Positions 1 to 6,364 of a DNA stretch of 28,717 bases are shown one piece after another. The notes below the pieces were generated by a model that made no database searches, was not told where the DNA came from, and saw only the letters and a list, made by a program, of their open reading frames with translations. Numbering within the stretch: the first letter of the stretch is position 1; every line of letters starts with the position of its first letter. Both the position numbers and the translations under genes were made by a program. This stretch comes from JAAYDF01 sp964511155 (lineage in GTDB: Bacteria; Planctomycetota; Phycisphaerae; UBA1845; PWPN01), in the NCBI GenBank assembly GCA_964511155.1, contig CAZEEJ010000061.1, positions 1 through 28,717 on the forward strand, written 5' to 3'.

Positions 1-389
1 AACTTCTCGAGAGTGTTACCTGTAGCAACTTCGTCTGCTCTAGTAACGTGAGCTCCGACACGAATTGACTGTGTCTGATTCCATGCGATGTAAAGGGCCT
101 CGATGCAGCCCAGCACATCGGTGGCAGTATCGCATTTACGGACGATCACGAGTTCGTCGCCGATGTTTTTGAGCACCATCGTTCCCGAATGATTGATAAG
201 GTGCCTCAGCACGTTCGAGAACATCTCAATGCGCCGTTTAGCGACACTGGATTGATAGCGCTTTAGGCTCGCGGCATTCTCGCCTGCACCGCCATCTTTG
301 TACGCTTTCTCGTCAGCGTCGGTCGATTTGAGTTCATCAGCAAAGGCGATGAGGATCATAGAAGCCCTCGTACATGCGCATGCATTCAT
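1..389 (-). CDS. Class III nucleotidyl-cyclase-like protein, N-terminal part, cut by window edge
   Basis: The frame stays open to the left edge, so only about 129 residues are visible. Two segments resemble the class III adenylate/guanylate cyclase catalytic fold: ILIAFADELKSTD near the start, where cyclases have F-x-D with a metal-binding Asp, and KNIGDELVIV, matching the usual K-x-I-G-D-x-hydrophobic strand with the second metal Asp, followed by IRVGAHV, which fits the R-V-G-I-H strand. The first possible start, ATG at 389, overlaps the stop of the preceding small gene (ATGA), suggesting translational coupling. ATG at 359 is an alternative and has a GAGGG ribosome site five bases upstream. 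If it is an active cyclase it would make cAMP or cGMP, but substrate residues are not visible. The cyclase assignment is inferred from weak motif similarity; the open frame itself is plain. Confidence 0.5.
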   Translation of the reverse strand, partial: MNACACTRASMILIAFADELKSTDADEKAYKDGGAGENAASLKRYQSSVAKRRIEMFSNVLRHLINHSGTMVLKNIGDELVIVRKCDTATDVLGCIEALYIAWNQTQSIRVGAHVTRADEVATGNTLEK

Positions 390-574
390 TCCATCCGGTC
401 ATAGGTCAAAGACGGCCGCGACGGGCAAACAACCTCCACGTGTTCACGAAGTTCGTCGGGCACCAGCGGCACAGTCGCTTCATTGGGCGACGTACGCTTC
501 AAAGTCCCCGGCGGAGGGGCGAGTGAGATGAACGCCGAAGCGTCATTGCGCATACCGTTGTGGTCACGAGTCAT
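386..574 (-). CDS. Small protein of 62 residues between a binding lipoprotein and a cyclase-like gene
   Basis: I do not recognise the family. The case for a real gene is its setting: the ATG at 574 has a good ribosome site (AGAGGTGA, about four bases away), it starts 27 bases after the stop of the binding-protein gene on the same strand, and its TGA overlaps the ATG of the cyclase-like gene by four bases. The protein is hydrophilic, with no membrane segment or signal peptide, a proline-rich middle (LAPPPGTLKR) and a basic/acidic second half. It may be a separate small partner. It could also be the remnant of a longer N-terminus of the downstream protein split off by a frameshift. Confidence 0.45.
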   Translation of the reverse strand: MTRDHNGMRNDASAFISLAPPPGTLKRTSPNEATVPLVPDELREHVEVVCPSRPSLTYDRME

Positions 575-601
575 CTATCACCTCTGCTGTGGAGAAGAAG
601 T

Positions 602-1768
602 TCACGGTTTGGCGCGAACAAGGGCATTCTCCCGTGTCAACTGAAAAAGGTCGTAGCTCGCACCAATGTTATCGCCGTTCTTGTCGTACCGGATTGTGCC
701 GAAGGCCGTCTGGAGGTCCGCGGCGTAGAGGGCGTCTTTGATTCGTGCGGCATCGTTCCCGACCTTCTCGATCACATACTTCACGAGATAAACCGCGGCA
801 TGGCCGGCAGCGGCGTAGGAATTCGGCGGTCGATTGTACCGCTCCCTATAGGCTTCGATAAAATGTTGCATGGGCTGGTTGTCGGCATATTCCGGGCCAA
901 AGGAGACGTTCGCAAAGTACAGGTGTTTGAGGGCATCCCCTGCAATGTCCGCAATGGGTCCAAACCAACCGTCGTCGCCGAGGATAGGCACGTGCAGACC
1001 AAGCTGGTGGGCTTGAACAAGAATCTGTGCCCCCTCCTCGTAGTATGCGCTACAGATGAGCACGTCGGCCTTGGCCTGTCGGATCTTCGTAAGCTGTGTG
1101 CGGAAGTCACGGTCGCCATCGTTGAAGGTTTCAATAGCCACGATCTCCACGCCAGCAGCGGTCAGGACCTCGTTGATGAAGCGGTTCGCGGCGACACCAT
1201 AAGGGTTGTTGGGATACAGAATCGTAGCGCGCTGGGCCTTGAACCGCTCGACCGCCACTTTGGCGATAAAGCGGGAGGCGACCTCCGCTGAAGGATAGAT
1301 ACGAAACACAAAGTCGCCTGCGTTCGATAGATCGATGGTTCCCGCGAGGGTGGAGAGCTGCACGACCTTGTATCGCTCAGCAAGTGGGGCAGTAGCCATG
1401 CTGCAACCGGACGACAGAGGGCCGATCACCACCGGGACTTTGGAGACGGCGGCGAGTTTCGTGAAGGCGTTGACGGCCGTCTTGGGGTCGCCCGCATCGT
1501 CTTCGAGGATGAGCCGAATCTTGCGGCCATCGATCCCGCCCGCCTCATTGATCTCGTCGATGGCCAGCAGTATCCCGTCTCGCACGGGTTCGCCGTAGGC
1601 CGCGAACGGCCCCGTCATCGGGTTGACGGCTCCGATGGTGAGAGTTTGCCCGTCAGTCGCGGCGGACTCCTTCCGCTCACACGCAGGAACGAAGGCGAAT
1701 AGGAGCCCAGCGATCGGCGCAACGACCAAAAGACGCATTATGTGGCGGTGAAGTTCCGGTCGGCTCAT
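602..1768 (-). CDS. Leu/Ile/Val-binding-family ligand-binding lipoprotein (Peripla_BP_6 type)
   Basis: 388 residues, normal length for LivJ/LivK-like receptors. The N-terminus is a lipoprotein signal: basic start, hydrophobic stretch, then FVPAC with Cys30 as the likely lipidated residue. The mature part opens with LTIGAVNPMTGPFAAYGEPV, the usual first strand of the type 1 periplasmic-binding fold, followed by GILLAIDEINEAGGIDGRKI, VVIGPLSSGCSMA and ILYPNNPYG, all typical landmarks. The ATG at 1768 has an AAAGGAGAA ribosome site. It probably binds an amino acid or small amide outside the inner membrane. No permease or ATPase gene lies beside it; downstream are a 62-residue gene and a cyclase-like gene, so a sensory role is as plausible as transport. 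Family assignment is firm, ligand unknown. Confidence 0.9.
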   Translation of the reverse strand: MSRPELHRHIMRLLVVAPIAGLLFAFVPACERKESAATDGQTLTIGAVNPMTGPFAAYGEPVRDGILLAIDEINEAGGIDGRKIRLILEDDAGDPKTAVNAFTKLAAVSKVPVVIGPLSSGCSMATAPLAERYKVVQLSTLAGTIDLSNAGDFVFRIYPSAEVASRFIAKVAVERFKAQRATILYPNNPYGVAANRFINEVLTAAGVEIVAIETFNDGDRDFRTQLTKIRQAKADVLICSAYYEEGAQILVQAHQLGLHVPILGDDGWFGPIADIAGDALKHLYFANVSFGPEYADNQPMQHFIEAYRERYNRPPNSYAAAGHAAVYLVKYVIEKVGNDAARIKDALYAADLQTAFGTIRYDKNGDNIGASYDLFQLTRENALVRAKP

Positions 1769-2372
1769 GCGCCTTCTCCTTTCACGGCGGCCGCCGAAAG
1801 GTGCCCATTAGGGCGGTGGCCTGTCCACTCTCCCATCATTGTCGGGGCCGAGTCCGGGCGCGTCAACTCGAAAAACGCCGTTGCATCCCGTGCTACGCGA
1901 GGGTAGCCGGGTCGGGCCTGTGTTTGGCCAGCTTGCTCCGGCCCGCCTTTTGCGCGCGCTGGCACTCGACAGAACATGGAGGATATAGCCCAAGCCACAC
2001 CATCGCCAGTTCCGCTGAGCCATGTGCTCCTCGGCAGATGTGCCGCGCCAAGGCATGGCCGGCTGCCGTAGTGCGGGCGGACCTCCATCGCGAGGCCACA
2101 TGCCCAGACATGATGACAGCTGGTATCGAAAGGACAGAACCAACGCGCGCTCCGCACGATCGAGTTAACCACGAGAGCCGGGCCGGGCGAGAGTCCGAGA
2201 GTTTCACGCCGGAAACGGCCCGTTCGCCAAGGCCCCCCACCTCTCATTATCAAAACCGAGAGCGCGACCGCCACCGCGCCGAATTGCTGTAACCCTTTGA
2301 AATCCGTGGGTTACGGCGACGGGCCGCGCCGTTAACCACCCGGACCGCCTCGCTTTGAGGAGTGCGTCCAAC
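1769..2372. other. Gene-free stretch between the binding-protein gene and tRNA-Asn
   Basis: Overlapping open frames occur on both strands but none has a convincing ribosome site, recognisable protein sequence or codon pattern. The stretch must contain the promoter of the minus-strand binding-protein operon, but I could not pick out clear -35 and -10 boxes. Nothing else is seen here. Confidence 0.5.
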
Positions 2373-2444
2373 CTCCCCGACCAGGACTCGAACCTGGAAC
2401 CTAGCGGTTAACAGCCGCTCGCTCTACCATTGAGCTATCGGGGA
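2373..2444 (-). tRNA. tRNA-Asn (anticodon GTT)
   Basis: On the minus strand the sequence begins TCCCCGATAGCTCAATGG and folds as a cloverleaf: acceptor stem TCCCCGA paired with TCGGGGA, anticodon stem GCGGC/GCCGC-like arm around CTGTTAA with anticodon GTT, and T arm CCAGG-TTCGAGT-CCTGG. The discriminator base is G and no CCA is encoded. It is a single tRNA gene without a tRNA neighbour. Confidence 0.95.
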
Positions 2445-2576
2445 AACAAGGGACTCCCCTGGGCGGACGGGTGCCCGCGGTGCGGAGCCTCGTTTGGTCA
2501 TAGTCTAGCGGATTGGGGGGGCGAGTCAAGGTTGGGGGTCGGGGATCGGGGATCGGGGGTGGGCGATCGGCGTCAC

Positions 2577-2714
2577 GAGCCGGGGACGCGAGTCCTCGGG
2601 TGCGAGCGGGGGATCGGGAGTCGGGAGTCAGGACGATCGCAGATTAGGGATTTCAGATTGCAGAGGGGGGCAGGCGGCGAGCCGGGGACGCGAGTCCTCG
2701 GGTCCGAGCGGGGG
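2577..2714 (+). repeat. Two direct copies of a 36-bp GC-rich repeat
   Basis: Copies at 2577-2612 and 2679-2714 differ at one base. Each contains GGAC-GCGA-GTCC, a short hairpin. They sit in a G-rich run (2500-2745) of degenerate GGGATCGG and GGGAGTC units between tRNA-Asn and the amidotransferase gene. The reading frame of the amidotransferase is open through this run, but the protein it would give is low-complexity, which argues that translation starts later. Confidence 0.8.
2635..2658 (+). repeat. Left arm of an inverted repeat flanking the amidotransferase gene
   Basis: This segment, ending GGGATTTCAGAT, is matched in reverse complement at 3476-3498, 21 of 23 bases. The two arms bracket the amidotransferase gene at 2760-3464. 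The sequence resembles dispersed intergenic repeats more than a transposon end; no transposase is present between the arms. Confidence 0.6.
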
Positions 2715-2759
2715 AGAGCGGGATCGGGGGCCGGCGGTCAGGCGACGAGGAGGAAACGC

Positions 2760-3464
2760 TTGGCACACGTGGGGATCTTGCAGCATTTCTGGTGTGAGCC
2801 GGCCGGCGAGTTCGAGGCGGCACTGCGGGCGGCAGGGCAGCGGACGACGATGGTGGCGCTCTGTGACGGGCATGCGGTGCCGGCCGTGGGGGATTTCGAC
2901 GCCTGGCTGGTGATGGACGAACCGACGAACGTCGATGAAACCGAACGGTACGCGTTCCTAAGGCCGGAACGGGAGCTGCTGGCGGAGCTGATTGGCCGGG
3001 ACCGGCCGGTGATGGGGGTTTGCCTGGGGGCGCAGCTCGTGGCCCGGGCGGCAGGTGCCCGGGTCTACGCCCAGCGGCCGAAGGAGATCGGCCTGTTCAC
3101 CATCGAGCCGACCGAAAAAGCGGCCGCCGACCCGCTGTTCAGTCTGCTGGCCGGGCCGACCGAGGTGTTCCAGTGGCACGGCGACACGTTCGACCTGCCG
3201 GCCGGGGCGGTGCACCTGGCCCGCTCCGCCCGCTTCGAGCAGCAGGCGTTCCGGCTGGGGCGGCGGGTGTACGGGCTGCAATTCCACGTCGAGTGCAATG
3301 GTCCGCTCGTTCGGCAATGGTGCGAGACCTGGGCGGGCGAGTTGGCGAAACTGCCGCCGGGGGATGGTTTCGAGCAGTACGAAGCCCGGCTGGAGGCGTC
3401 CCTGGCGAGGCAACGCGGGTTGGCGGGGGGGATGATCGGGCGGTGGGTCGGGCTGTTTGATTGA
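2760..3464 (+). CDS. Class I glutamine amidotransferase domain protein (GuaA-N-like)
   Basis: 234 residues from the TTG at 2760, chosen because GAGGAGG lies at 2747-2753 and because the upstream open frame runs through repeats and the tRNA gene. It has the whole catalytic triad of the class I GATase fold: nucleophile Cys88 in GVCLGAQL, and His176 and Glu178 in GLQFHVE. The length and the QWHGDTFDLP segment match the stand-alone GMP-synthase-like amidotransferases that take ammonia from glutamine for, or hydrolyse, gamma-glutamyl compounds; the acceptor cannot be told from sequence. It stands alone between two arms of an inverted repeat, with no synthase partner in the window. Function as a GATase-fold enzyme is firm, the substrate is unknown. 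Confidence 0.88.
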   Translation: MAHVGILQHFWCEPAGEFEAALRAAGQRTTMVALCDGHAVPAVGDFDAWLVMDEPTNVDETERYAFLRPERELLAELIGRDRPVMGVCLGAQLVARAAGARVYAQRPKEIGLFTIEPTEKAAADPLFSLLAGPTEVFQWHGDTFDLPAGAVHLARSARFEQQAFRLGRRVYGLQFHVECNGPLVRQWCETWAGELAKLPPGDGFEQYEARLEASLARQRGLAGGMIGRWVGLFD

Positions 3465-3475
3465 GCCACTCGGTC

Positions 3476-3498
3476 ATCTGAAATCCCCGATCTGCGAT
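3476..3498 (-). repeat. Right arm of the inverted repeat flanking the amidotransferase gene
   Basis: Begins ATCTGAAATCCCC and pairs with 2635-2658. It starts 12 bases after the TGA of the amidotransferase gene. Confidence 0.6.
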
Positions 3499-3594
3499 GC
3501 GTGTGACCGTCGTTAGCGTCCTCGGAAGGGGGACAAGCGCTTTCTTGCCTTGAAGCCGTTCCGACACGATGGCGTCACCCTGCCGTCAGTTGAC

Positions 3595-3700
3595 CCCAAC
3601 GTTGCATTGCGCAACGCGGAGAAAGTGAGAAGTGAGAAGTCAGAAGTGAGAAACTGTGTCCCCCGTGGATGCCGGCGAACCTCACTGGCGGTGAGGTGGG
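3595..3700 (+). repeat. Dispersed 106-bp repeat, copy 1
   Basis: This block recurs at 15247-15352 with a single difference (T at 3607 against C in the other copy). It holds a near-palindrome (GTTGCATTGCGCAAC), a purine-rich run of GTGAGAA-like heptamers, and a 7-bp hairpin ACCTCAC-TGGCG-GTGAGGT at its right end. No protein is encoded in it. Such close identity over 11 kb suggests recent copying. Confidence 0.9.
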
Positions 3701-3763
3701 GGGGCCACTACCGACTCCGATCCCCAGGATGGCCCGGGGCCAGGGTGGCCTGGGTCACTCGTA

Positions 3764-4465
3764 TCAAGGTGGCCAGTGACGACCGCGGGCGGCGACGGAC
3801 ACGAGCCGGAACTCGGGAAGGACGAGCGCGGTCAGGCGGCCACCGCGGACGCAGCCGGTGTCGATGGCGTACAGGCGGCCCTCGCGGACCAGCGGTTCGC
3901 CCGTACGCAGGTAGTCGTGGTGGCCGACGATCAGCGGCTTGGCATCTGGAGGTTGGGCGGCGACGGGGCCATGGTGGGGCGAAGACGGCTTGATGGGGGC
4001 ATAGTGGTCATACCAGCGGCCGGGGTAGCGCTGAGCCATGTATTCCTCACCCGCGGTGGTGCCGAGCATGACCGCCTCCTGCTGAGCGGCCGGCGGGATG
4101 CCCGGCTCGAACATCCCGTGAACCATCAGCGCCTCCGGCAGCTCCAGGTACGGCGGCAGCGTCGCCAGCCAGTCGATCCACTCGCCGTAGCGCTCGCCCA
4201 TCTCCTCGCGGACCGCCGCGTGCGCGGGGCCGAGCGGCTCACGGCCAAACCACGCTTCAACGTGCTCCCATTCGTGGTTGCCCATGATGGCCGAGGCGTT
4301 GGCCTGGTCACAGAAGAACCGCAGGACCTCTTCGCTGGCCGGCCCGCGGTTGACCAGGTCGCCCACGCTGATGATCCGGTCGGACGTTCCAATGCCCACC
4401 ACCTGCAGGAGGTCCATCAACTCTTCGTAGCAGCCGTGAATGTCGCCGATGACGATGTGATGCAT
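3764..4465 (-). CDS. Calcineurin-like serine/threonine phosphatase (PPP family, PrpA/ApaH-like)
   Basis: 233 residues from the ATG at 4465. All the metal-binding motifs of the PPP metallophosphoesterase fold are present in order: GDIHGCYEEL at the N-terminus, GDLVNRGP, GNHEWEH, then VHGMF and GHHDY, and finally AIDTGCVRGGRLTAL, a typical C-terminal strand pair with the last His replaced in the usual way by an exposed Cys-x-Arg segment. It would remove phosphate from Ser/Thr residues or split diadenosine tetraphosphate in the cytoplasm. The open frame extends upstream of 4465, but the protein before this Met has no similarity to the family. It follows the 74-residue gene by 28 bases, so the two are probably co-transcribed. 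Confidence 0.88.
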   Translation of the reverse strand: MHHIVIGDIHGCYEELMDLLQVVGIGTSDRIISVGDLVNRGPASEEVLRFFCDQANASAIMGNHEWEHVEAWFGREPLGPAHAAVREEMGERYGEWIDWLATLPPYLELPEALMVHGMFEPGIPPAAQQEAVMLGTTAGEEYMAQRYPGRWYDHYAPIKPSSPHHGPVAAQPPDAKPLIVGHHDYLRTGEPLVREGRLYAIDTGCVRGGRLTALVLPEFRLVSVAARGRHWPP

Positions 4466-4493
4466 GGGCTGCCTGCCCCGGGTTTGGATGGTG

Positions 4494-4718
4494 CTACCTG
4501 TCGGTGGTGGCTTCCAGGGATTCCATGGCCACGAGCTGACTGAGGCGTATGTGAGCGGACCGGTCCGAGCGGGGGAAGCAGCAGAACAGATAGCTCTGGG
4601 CAATGGCCACCGCGTGCGGCTCGAGCACGTCGTAGCGGTCGCCGCTGCTGACGACCAGCCGAAACGGCTGGAACGGCTCACGGTCGAGATGCCGGCGAAG
4701 CTGCTCGATCATATACAT
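4494..4718 (-). CDS. Small conserved protein of 74 residues, planctomycete type
   Basis: Starts MYMIEQLRRHLDREPFQPFR and continues with LVVSSGDRYDVLEPHAVAIAQSYLF. The pattern L-x(6)-PF-x-PFR-(hydrophobic)-S-x-G-x-x-Y-x-V-x-x-P-H is one I associate with many short planctomycete proteins of unknown role; that is recollection, not a search. The fold is probably a small beta sheet with one helix. The longer open frame up to 4988 is mostly low-complexity. ATG at 4718 and at 4712 are both possible starts. The gene lies 28 bases upstream of the phosphatase gene on the same strand, suggesting an operon. Confidence 0.65.
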   Translation of the reverse strand: MYMIEQLRRHLDREPFQPFRLVVSSGDRYDVLEPHAVAIAQSYLFCCFPRSDRSAHIRLSQLVAMESLEATTDR

Positions 4719-5008
4719 ATGATACCCGGCTCGGTCCGCAGCGGGAAGGGAGGGCTGGGTCACCTGCCGGAGTGGGGTCGGTGACAGGTTAGGCGGTCCA
4801 AGGCGAGCGGCGGGGTTTATCCCTGCCTTTTGCGTGCGACGCGCCGAACGTCGTCCGAGCCCTGCTCGCCAGGAAGGCCGGGCCGCATACCCACCTTCTC
4901 TCGCAAAGCGCCGGGACAAGCCCGCCGGCTCGCCGTTCCCGTCACGGATCCGCGACAAACACAACGCAATCAGTGGCTTTCGGCACATTCACGGGGCAAA
5001 AAGCGATC

Positions 5009-5054
5009 GCGCCCGATAGGATTCGAACCTATGACCCCCGGTTTAGGAAACCGG
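5009..5054 (-). pseudogene. Displaced 3' half of tRNA-Arg (CCT), left by element integration
   Basis: On the minus strand this gives the 3' side of the anticodon arm, the variable loop, a complete T arm (ATAGG-TTCGAAT-CCTAT) and the acceptor 3' strand CGGGCGC. There is no 5' half beside it. Joined to the 5' half of the intact tRNA-Arg at 13522-13548 it would give a perfect cloverleaf, so it is the original host 3' half that was cut away when the element entered. It cannot make a tRNA by itself. Confidence 0.9.
5033..5054 (+). other. attL core (22 bp)
   Basis: Identical to 13500-13521. The identity spans the anticodon loop and stem of tRNA-Arg(CCT) and stops on both sides: left of the core the bases are CCTAT against ACCAGC, right of it AGACCG against TGCTCT. 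The crossover must lie inside this segment. Confidence 0.88.
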
Positions 5055-5242
5055 AGACCGAACCTGCAAGCCAAGCAACCACAAGCACTTACGACACGCC
5101 GAAAAGCGGTGGTAGCACAAGCGGTAGCATAACGGTAGCAGTTGACGCGGATCTTCGGACGATCTGCGAGCGGTGGCCATCCCTGCCCAGCCCGATCCGG
5201 GCGGCGGTCATGGCACTGGTGGACACGGTGGACAATGAGTAA
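5033..5242 (+). CDS. Detached C-terminal tail of the element integrase
   Basis: Reading on from the core in the same frame as the integrase at its own core copy gives DPRFRKP, then ETEPASQATTSTYD, then GGSTSGSIT, then a compact helical segment (DADLRTICERWPSLPSP and IRAAVMALVDTV) ending at TAA 5240-5242. The last segment, with W-P-x-L-P-x-x-I-R-x-x-(I/V)-x-A-(L/M)-V, is a pattern I recall from C-termini of other bacterial and phage recombinase-like proteins (recollection, not searched). In the circular form it would be the end of a 583-residue integrase. In the chromosome it has lost its promoter and N-terminus and is probably silent; a GTG at 4973 is open in frame but lies in host DNA. Confidence 0.75.
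   Translation, partial: DPRFRKPETEPASQATTSTYDTPKSGGSTSGSITVAVDADLRTICERWPSLPSPIRAAVMALVDTVDNE
5110..5140 (+). repeat. GGTAGCA direct repeats near attL, candidate integrase arm sites
   Basis: GGTAGCA occurs at 5111, 5123 and 5134, spaced 12 and 11 bp, about one helical turn. The 25 bp at 5110-5134 recur at 13313-13337 with one mismatch. Short direct repeats beside a tRNA core are what tyrosine integrases of the lambda type use as arm-binding sites. They also encode GSTSGSIT in the integrase frame. Confidence 0.6.
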
Positions 5243-5258
5243 GTTAGTGTTCGCTAAC
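5243..5258. promoter_or_regulatory. Small inverted repeat ahead of the first element operon, operator-like
   Basis: GTTAG-TGTTCG-CTAAC begins just after the stop of the integrase tail and 78 bases before the first gene of the rightward run (5336). A weak TGGACA box at 5229 with a TAAC-containing -10-like region overlaps it. A repressor of the Cro/CI type, such as the one at 11755, could bind here; this is inference. Confidence 0.3.
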
Positions 5259-5335
5259 ATGGTACCTGGGCGGTCGGCTGGGCGCTGAGCGTATGCAGCG
5301 CTCGCCGACCTGCCCGCCTTTGTGGAGATCGTGCG

Positions 5336-5542
5336 ATGACGGATAGAACTGAAATGTTCCGGGCGTGGGACGCGGCGGCGGCGAAGACGCGCGCCCTGAA
5401 GTTGGCCCGGCGGTGTGAGGTTGCCGAGCGCTGCCTGAAAGCGCACGAGCGCTTGGCGGCGGCGCTGAGCGGCAAGCGGCCGGGCAGTCGGCGGCTGGCG
5501 CTGGCCCAGTACATGGCGTCCAGAAAGGCGGTGCAGCAGTGA
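5336..5542 (+). CDS. Small basic helical protein of 68 residues, first gene of the element's rightward run
   Basis: Not recognised. It is alanine- and arginine-rich, predicted by eye to be all helix (MTDRTEMFRAWDAAAAKTRA, then CEVAERCLKAHERLAAAL). ATG 5336 follows GGAG at a suitable distance. Its TGA overlaps the GTG start of the next gene by four bases, which supports both genes. Position at the head of an accessory gene run in a mobile element suggests an early or regulatory role, but nothing in the sequence specifies one. Confidence 0.55.
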   Translation: MTDRTEMFRAWDAAAAKTRALKLARRCEVAERCLKAHERLAAALSGKRPGSRRLALAQYMASRKAVQQ

Positions 5543-5991
5543 ACGCCATTGAGATCCTACGGCAACGTGAAGAAACAGCCCACCGGGCGGCTGCGGCCGC
5601 ATACTTGGCGGCCCTGCGCTCGCCGACAATCGACGCCGACACACTCGCCGACGTGGCGGGCGGCATGGGCAAGACTTCCAAGGATGTTGAGCGGGACCTG
5701 GCCATCCTGAAAGAACACAGTGCGTTGGTGCGGGCTGTGGAGCGATTCGGCCCGCTGGGCGAGCTGATTGAGCGGCGGCGCGTGAATCGAAAGGAACTCG
5801 CCGACGCGCGGGAGCAGTTGGAGCGTGCAACCAACGAGCTGCAACGGCTGGAACTCGAATCGTCGGGCATCAGCACGTCGCGGATTATCCTGGACAATGC
5901 CGAGCGGCGGCTGGCGGCTTTCGAGCAAGCGCACCGCGACCTGTTCCCGTTGGACAATCCGGCCGGCGACGGAGAACACGGCGATGATTGA
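5539..5991 (+). CDS. Coiled-coil protein of 150 residues, unknown function
   Basis: Starts at GTG 5539, coupled to the previous gene by a GTGA overlap. The N-terminal part has a helical domain with TADVAGGMGKTSKDVERDL-like turn (residues 35-55) that could be a helix-turn-helix. Residues about 70-130 form a long charged helix with heptad-like leucines (LADAREQLERATNELQRLEL), a coiled coil. It ends HRDLFPLDNPAGDG, a motif repeated in the next tiny gene. Not recognised as a known family. It may act as a scaffold or DNA-binding dimer; this is inference. Confidence 0.6.
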   Translation: MNAIEILRQREETAHRAAAAAYLAALRSPTIDADTLADVAGGMGKTSKDVERDLAILKEHSALVRAVERFGPLGELIERRRVNRKELADAREQLERATNELQRLELESSGISTSRIILDNAERRLAAFEQAHRDLFPLDNPAGDGEHGDD

Positions 5992-6094
5992 GCGTGGGCG
6001 GCTGGAGCGGCAGGTCGCGGAGCTTGAGAGCGAACACCGCCCGATCTTCCCGCTGGACGATGGCCTTGTCGCGGTGGGTAATAATGCGCAATAA
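5984..6094 (+). CDS. Possible 36-residue protein
   Basis: ATG at 5984 overlaps the stop of the coiled-coil gene (ATGATTGA). The peptide is MIERGRLERQVAELESEHRP followed by IFPLDDGLVAV. Its EHRPIFPLDDG repeats the AHRDLFPLDNPAG at the end of the preceding protein, so it may be a small duplicated C-terminal piece or a broken copy. Evidence for expression is only the overlap, so confidence is low. Confidence 0.35.
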   Translation: MIERGRLERQVAELESEHRPIFPLDDGLVAVGNNAQ

Positions 6095-6160
6095 TGGGTA
6101 GGTCGGCCGGTGGTGCCCACGCGGGCGCCGCCGGGCCGGCTGCTCATGCGAGGAGGAGCC

Positions 6161-6364
6161 GTGACTCTCGAGCAGAGGCTGCGGAAACGTGAGCGTGATC
6201 GCGTTCGTTCGGTTCGCCGACGGGCGGCGCTCAAGGCCCTCGTGCTCGCCGTCCCGAAATGGCCCGACGACGGCGGCGACTTGGCCGGCCTTGTTGCCGG
6301 CGGCCTGGCAGACGATGTTGGGCTGGCACGTCGCGGCGGCATACTTCGGAGCGTGCGGAAGTGA
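6161..6364 (+). CDS. Very basic small protein of 67 residues
   Basis: GTG at 6161 is chosen because AGGAGGAG lies just before it; the frame is open from 6110. The N-terminal 30 residues are strongly basic (LEQRLRKRERDRVRSVRRRA), suggesting nucleic-acid binding, followed by a small hydrophobic glycine-rich part. Its TGA overlaps the next gene's GTG by four bases. Family not recognised. Confidence 0.5.
   Translation: MTLEQRLRKRERDRVRSVRRRAALKALVLAVPKWPDDGGDLAGLVAGGLADDVGLARRGGILRSVRK

Noticed and set aside
560..1291. Plus-strand open frame of 243 codons
   Set aside because: Complementary shadow of the binding-protein gene, which has clear family motifs and a signal sequence.
2430..2759. N-terminal extension of the amidotransferase frame back to 2430
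   Set aside because: It overlaps tRNA-Asn and translates G-rich repeats; the ribosome site at 2747 fits the start at 2760.
4973..5242. A free-standing 89-codon gene at the left end of the element
   Set aside because: It starts in host DNA, crosses the displaced tRNA half and has no ribosome site; it is better explained as the cut-off end of the integrase gene.
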